The notes under the pieces are model-generated. The model made no database searches, was not told where the DNA came from, and saw only the letters and a list, made by a program, of their open reading frames with translations. Positions 6,682 through 7,683 of a stretch of 7,683 bases of DNA are shown piece after piece (position 1 is the first letter of the stretch; the number at the start of each line of letters is the position of its first letter). A program made the translations under genes and the position numbers. The DNA is taken from NCBI GenBank assembly GCA_041557595.1, contig JBFFGE010000207.1:1-7683 (forward strand), written 5' to 3'. This DNA comes from JAOTYV01 sp041557595. GTDB lineage: Bacteria > Pseudomonadota > Alphaproteobacteria > UBA8366.

Positions 6682-6949
6682 TGCGCGTGTCCTCTTTCCG
6701 CCTTTGCCGATCGACGTGATCCGACCATCGCCAACCTATGTCGCGCGCCATCCTACGACGCCGGACCGCGCTTGTCAGATTGCGACGCCATGCGGCACGG
6801 CGATTATGCCGGCAAGCCGCGGCAGCGCGATTTGACCGGGTTTGCTTTCAATCCTAAATTATCTTCTTATCATCATTGATTAAATCCGTGCAGCCGTTCA
6901 GCCCGGGTCGATTGACTCCCTGGACCTGTGCGCTAATCCTTTAGTACAA
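6682..6949. other. Divergent intergenic region between dioxygenase and plus-strand gene
   Basis: No gene is supported here. The part near the dioxygenase is GC-rich, while 6842-6890 is a short AT-rich block that stands out and probably holds promoter elements. On the minus strand a GATAAT hexamer lies at 6863-6858 without a good -35 box at the usual distance. On the plus strand a better promoter candidate overlaps the same block. The plus-strand frame that leads into the right-hand gene opens at 6884, just after an in-frame TAA at 6881-6883. Confidence 0.45.
6832..6860 (+). promoter_or_regulatory. Possible sigma-70-type promoter for the plus-strand gene
   Basis: TTGACC (6832-6837), an exact 17-base spacer and TAAATT (6855-6860) match the housekeeping consensus at 5 of 6 and 4 of 6 positions. 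Transcription would begin near 6867, about 410 bases before the likely start codon at 7277. That implies a long leader or an earlier translation start. The same AT-rich block may also serve the divergent dioxygenase gene. Confidence 0.35.
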
Positions 6950-7276
6950 ATGCCGGAGCAACCGGATAGGGCGGACATCGATCGGGTACTGCACAGCGCC
7001 CTTGGGACGATCCGGTGCAATCGATCGGCAACCGTACGTAACACCCCACCCGAACTTCCTCGAAAGTTATTTCAACTCCTAATTCGGCAGAATTGGCGAA
7101 AGGAGGTTAAATCAGCCGGAATAAATCCCCCAATCGGGCGGGCCGGGACAAGTATAACGCGCTACCGCCGCGCATTTAATAGGAAAATCTTGCAGCCCAT
7201 AAAATCTGTGGTTACCGTACAGCCCGGCAGTCACATGATGCAGACCGTTCAACCCGGCATTGCGGGAGCAAAAATA
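6884..7276 (+). other. Open reading frame continuous with the downstream gene, possible leader or N-terminal extension
   Basis: From the TAA at 6881-6883 onward, the frame of the 7277 gene has no stop codon, giving 131 extra codons. The first ATG is at 6950 and has no ribosome binding site; further in-frame ATGs are at 7235 and 7238. By hand count, third-position GC from 6950 to 7276 is about 55%, against about 73% after 7277, and codons such as AGG, ATA, CTA, TTA and CGA are common. This argues against ordinary host coding sequence. The in-frame VQPG repeats argue for it. It could be a real N-terminal extension, a decayed gene or an untranslated leader. Confidence 0.4.
7214..7259 (+). repeat. 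Two 16-bp direct repeats, 30-bp period, with a third distant copy
   Basis: ACCGTACAGCCCGGCA (7214-7229) and ACCGTTCAACCCGGCA (7244-7259) match at 14 of 16 bases and start exactly 30 bp apart. A third copy of the core, CCGTTCAGCCCGG, lies at 6894-6906. All three fall in the same plus-strand frame and encode VQPG. The core differences are only at third codon positions. As DNA, a 30-bp period is close to three helical turns, which would also suit paired operator sites just upstream of the 7277 start. Confidence 0.7.
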
Positions 7277-7683
7277 ATGTCACGGCTGACGGACGAAGAA
7301 ATTCTAGAGGTCCAAAAATTCATCGACCGCGCGAAGGCACAATTCGCCGAGCGGCAGCTCGTTGTCGAAGTCGATACGGACCTGTCGAACTGGGTGAATT
7401 ACGCTAGGCGCGCCACGAAAGACCACAAAGGTCTTCAGTCGCCGATTACCCACGACCCGCGCGCCAGCAATGTGCATCCCGGCAATTCGTTCTGGGTGGC
7501 CATACGGGAAAAATCCCGACCGTTGTGGGCGGCGCTCATGCGGCGCGAGCGACTTGTCGCCGGCTGCGCGGCGCATAGGGTCGTCGAAACCGACAATATA
7601 ATAGAAGAGATCAGAACCCAGCGGATCTATTCCGACAAGGTGCCGCGCCTGGATTTCAAGCCGGTCAAGATCGTCGCGACCGA
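7277..7683 (+). CDS. Hypothetical protein, 3' end beyond the window
   Basis: The frame from the ATG at 7277 stays open for 135 codons to the window edge. GGGAG at 7264-7268, 8 bases upstream, supports this start. Third-position GC of about 73% fits coding sequence. The protein begins MSRLTDEEILEVQKFIDRAK and is soluble and mixed-charge, with no signal peptide or membrane segment in the visible part. Landmarks are NVHPGNSFWVAIREK at 65-79 and AAHRVVETDNIIEEIRTQR at 98-116. I do not recognise the family; the strand-like NSFWVAI and later GCAAHRVVE could belong to a distant acetyltransferase-like fold, but that is a guess. It is divergent from the dioxygenase and his genes, so it is probably a separate transcription unit. 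An earlier start at 6950 is possible. Confidence 0.72.
   Translation, partial: MSRLTDEEILEVQKFIDRAKAQFAERQLVVEVDTDLSNWVNYARRATKDHKGLQSPITHDPRASNVHPGNSFWVAIREKSRPLWAALMRRERLVAGCAAHRVVETDNIIEEIRTQRIYSDKVPRLDFKPVKIVAT

Noticed and set aside
6977..7028. ATCGATCGG repeated at 6977-6985 and 7020-7028
   Set aside because: The unit is short and itself partly palindromic, lies in different frames relative to the VQPG repeat, and has no clear link to a promoter or structure.
7101..7106. A perfect AGGAGG on the plus strand within the 6884-7276 frame
   Set aside because: No ATG, GTG or TTG follows at a usable distance, so it does not mark a start; it probably arises from Lys-Glu codons or chance.
7304..7576. 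A 90-codon minus-strand open frame at the right end
   Set aside because: It is antisense to the plus-strand gene starting at 7277, which has a ribosome binding site and higher third-position GC.

Overview
The window is high-GC DNA from an alphaproteobacterium. The main clue is gene order: hisG and hisD, then a UPF0262 protein (a family I know from alphaproteobacteria), a low-molecular-weight phosphatase-like protein, maf, an RNase E/G family protein, yacG and tRNA-Phe, all packed on the minus strand. A Rhodospirillales-like lineage would fit, but that is inference; no 16S rRNA or other marker is present.

Layout from left to right. Positions 1-308 hold no convincing complete gene; there is an AT-rich block just 3' of the tRNA and a possible minus-strand start codon with a ribosome binding site at the extreme left edge. 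tRNA-Phe(GAA) lies at 309-384 (minus). From 483 to 5584, seven genes run leftward with tiny gaps or overlaps: yacG, the RNase E/G protein, maf, the phosphatase, UPF0262, hisD and hisG (the last is transcribed first). A TauD/TfdA-like Fe(II)/2-oxoglutarate dioxygenase (5668-6678, minus) lies 83 bp upstream of hisG and is probably read with it or just ahead of it. A divergent intergenic region follows. On the plus strand a partial gene of unknown function starts at 7277 and runs off the right edge.

How the genes fit together: hisG and hisD encode the first and last enzymes of histidine synthesis. The HisG is the short form, which normally needs HisZ, not present here. Downstream genes are housekeeping functions: Maf hydrolyses abnormal nucleotides, the RNase E/G protein processes RNA, YacG is a small zinc protein that inhibits gyrase, and tRNA-Phe ends the cluster. 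The phosphatase and UPF0262 proteins have no settled role.

The most unusual points are these. (a) The plus-strand reading frame of the right-hand gene stays open for about 390 bp upstream of its likely start, and it carries three in-frame copies of a VQPG-coding repeat. (b) The RNase E/G protein lacks the zinc-link cysteines. (c) infA, which often sits between the phosphatase and maf in relatives, is absent. (d) A dioxygenase of unknown substrate is attached to the histidine genes. I found no CRISPR array, insertion sequence or clear defence or phage system. The window looks mostly like an ordinary core region.
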